Below are positions 63,268 through 64,000 of a DNA stretch of 64,000 nucleotides, one piece after another. The position numbers and the translations under genes are program-made. This DNA comes from Phylloscopus collybita (lineage: Eukaryota; Chordata; Aves; Passeriformes; Phylloscopidae): NCBI GenBank assembly GCA_027886175.1, contig JAJNNQ010000010.1, forward strand, positions 4,188,001-4,252,000. Direction: 5' to 3'. Below the pieces are notes generated by a model that searched no databases, was not told the DNA's origin, and worked only from the letters and a program-made list of their open reading frames with translations. Numbering within the stretch: position 1 is the first letter of the stretch; each line of letters opens with the position of its first letter.

Positions 63268-64000
63268 TTATAGACTGATCCTGAAATCATGATCAGCAGT
63301 TCTGAGAGCATGATAAGGGCTGGTAGTTGATAAGTTGGATAGAAACTGAGCTAGAACCTCCAGTATAAATGTTCCTGTGGTCAGCACTGGCAGTGTTTGG
63401 GTTTGGGGCAGCATTCAGCTTCCCAGATGCTCAGAGCTGGGATAGCAGGGATTGAACTGGTTTGTGGTGCAGAGTGCAGCCCTGTTCAAGCAGTTCAGCT
63501 ACACAAACCCATGTTGTTCTTGGCTGGTGGAGAGGTCTCAGCCACTTCAGCTGCTGCTTCATCAAGTGGGAAGGAAGGAATTGCTAAAAAAGAGAGAAAA
63601 AGGGGTCTGTTAGTCATTCTAAAATCTCTCCTGTTTGCTGGAGACTTCCAAAAATGCAGTTTATCTGCAATGCCTGTCGGATGTCACCAATGAAGGACAA
63701 GCACAGACAGCTTTACTCTTGGGCTGGCTTCACCACCTCGGATATTTTCCTGTGCAGATGCAATTATCCCTCACTGGCAATTTTTGTGGACTTAGTAATA
63801 CAGAGACTGGGAATCAGACCATGAATTGCTAACAGCACATATTTAATTTGGTGGCTTGGCCTGGATTTTAATGCTTCTAGATCTTGGTATCACCTTGCTA
63901 GGGGCTCAGGTAAGCTTTACATCACTGAATAGAACTATAAAAATAATAAAATATATCCTGAGTCATGGCACAGCCTGCTGGGGAGAGGTAGGGGAATTGT

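Larger units (their letters stand above)
59560..64000. other. Non-coding stretch to the window end
   Basis: No gene was recognised. The stretch holds A runs at 59859-59885 and 61454-61470, the minisatellite at 61145-61206 and the microsatellite at 63214-63267. Frames up to 106 codons (60463-60783 plus) and 98 codons (63397-63693 plus) show no recognisable domain. The window ends inside non-coding sequence. Confidence 0.5.

Noticed and set aside
1..64000. CRISPR array, operon, phage, toxin or defence-system content
   Set aside because: CR1 LINEs, MIR-like SINEs, long poly-A/T tracts and the absence of dense coding show vertebrate nuclear DNA. No regularly spaced repeats or compact gene clusters are present.

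Overview
The window looks like a non-coding stretch of a bird nuclear genome: intergenic or long-intron DNA with a vertebrate base composition (A+T somewhat above G+C, few CpGs outside a handful of islands). The bird assignment rests on three 5'-truncated CR1 LINE copies (6933-7275, 21438-21591, 59491-59557). Each carries the typical avian CR1 3' end, read on the minus strand. It is supported by several old palindromic repeats of types I remember as common in sauropsid DNA. I cannot name the species or the locus.

I recognise no protein-coding gene, tRNA, rRNA, CRISPR array or bacterial-type operon. The longest open frames (202 codons at 43287-43895 minus, 158 codons at 29492-29968 plus) match no family I know and are near the length expected by chance.

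Layout. 0-9 kb: mostly featureless DNA with an AT-rich homeodomain-like block (2130-2300), an old palindromic-repeat remnant (2706-2782), a CR1 copy split by a 52-T run (6933-7275) and a MIR-like CORE-SINE remnant (8455-8532). 9-14 kb: two regulatory-looking blocks, one with three CCAAT boxes exactly 36 bp apart, then a compact block (13431-13620) abutting two palindromic elements. 14-31 kb: mostly unremarkable, except a CpG-bearing block with a 9-bp-arm hairpin (22890-23530) and an AT-rich block (30590-30790). 31-41 kb: a second MIR-like element (31676-31840), a homeobox-like block with a 12-bp palindrome (32460-32700), and two CpG-richer blocks at 38930-39290 and 39780-40330. The second is the best enhancer candidate in the window. 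43-50 kb: two clear palindromic MITE-like elements, another old repeat, a 230-bp A-rich tract and an exon-like block with a strong splice acceptor and donor (49011-49157). 50-64 kb: more old repeat remnants, a possible terminal exon, a 17-bp-period minisatellite and an AT/AG microsatellite.

Taken together, the window is best read as a cis-regulatory desert: islands of probably constrained sequence among decayed ancient repeats. I found no sign of a new multi-gene system. The most distinctive items are the phased CCAAT boxes, the 93-bp palindromic hairpin at 46419-46511, the 39.8-40.3 kb block, and the possible co-option of palindromic repeats at 13.4-13.8 kb. All enhancer, exon and conservation calls are inferences from composition and motifs, because no alignment could be run.
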